Assembly: GCA_028287725.1 (NCBI GenBank)
Contig: JAQBPC010000401.1
Coordinates: forward strand, 1 to 5,913
From: Chloroflexota bacterium
Lineage (GTDB): Bacteria; Chloroflexota; UBA5177; JANWHV01
Direction: 5' to 3'
DNA: 5,913 nucleotides
The notes under the pieces were generated by a model. That model saw only the letters and a program-made list of their open reading frames with translations. It did not search any database and was not told the DNA's origin. Shown here piece by piece: positions 5,869 through 5,913 of the stretch (position 1 is its first letter; each line of letters begins with the position of its first letter). The position numbers and the translations under genes were made by a program.

Positions 5869-5913
5869 CGTAGTAGTGAAGGAAACGGGCGACCTGGGAT
5901 GCACCGAGTCCGG

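Larger units (their letters stand above)
5489..5913. other. Long leader and promoter region of the ABC-F gene
   Basis: No recognised protein gene in 425 bases. In minus-strand order it contains a terminator-like hairpin (5838-5868), AT-richer DNA around 5770-5800 including TATAAA at 5784-5789 (a possible -10 box without a good -35), a possible 8-codon leader frame (5687-5661), a hairpin (5652-5631), a C-rich RNA tract (5600-5561) and the ribosome-binding-site hairpin. A 21-codon minus-strand frame (5816-5751) has an ATG but no Shine-Dalgarno sequence. The final 45 bases of the window may hold the end of an upstream gene, but none is identifiable. Confidence 0.5.

Overview
The window is a GC-rich bacterial segment with three well-supported protein genes, all on the minus strand, so transcription runs from high to low coordinates. 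In that order they are a two-domain ABC-F ATPase (5488 to 3821), an NAD(P)-binding oxidoreductase of the F420H2:NADP+ reductase-like family (3534 to 2890) and an MMPL/RND-type membrane exporter (2385 to 196). Each has a purine-rich Shine-Dalgarno sequence at normal spacing. The GC content, the Shine-Dalgarno use and the protein types fit a soil-type Chloroflexota (Ktedonobacteria-like) or Actinomycetota genome. This placement is an impression from the protein sequences and is not proven by the window.

Layout on the plus-strand scale: 1-195 is the region downstream of the exporter, with a small hairpin and no gene. 196-2385 is the exporter. 2386-2889 is a 504-base gap with two operator-like dyads and one doubtful reading frame. 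2890-3534 is the oxidoreductase. 3535-3820 is a 286-base gap holding only very short, doubtful reading frames. 3821-5488 is the ABC-F gene. 5489-5913 is a long, structured leader, with a strong terminator-like hairpin at 5838-5868 that probably closes an upstream transcript.

The gaps of 286 and 504 bases suggest three transcription units, or a loosely linked cluster, instead of one tight operon. The exporter (efflux of lipid or hydrophobic compounds) and the ABC-F protein (ribosome rescue or antibiotic protection) would fit a drug-response neighbourhood. No regulator gene or biosynthetic gene lies in the window to confirm this. The oxidoreductase has no obvious mechanistic link to either.

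The most interesting part is the ABC-F leader. It has a possible 8-codon reading frame with its own Shine-Dalgarno sequence, a 7-bp hairpin 8 bases after its stop, a C-rich and G-poor tract, and a small hairpin covering the ABC-F ribosome-binding site. This resembles the leader-based regulation known for antibiotic-responsive ABC-F and erm genes, but each element is individually weak. I see no CRISPR array, tRNA, rRNA, transposase or clear mobile-element end. The long plus-strand reading frames are shadows of the three genes. I did not find an unambiguous new system here.
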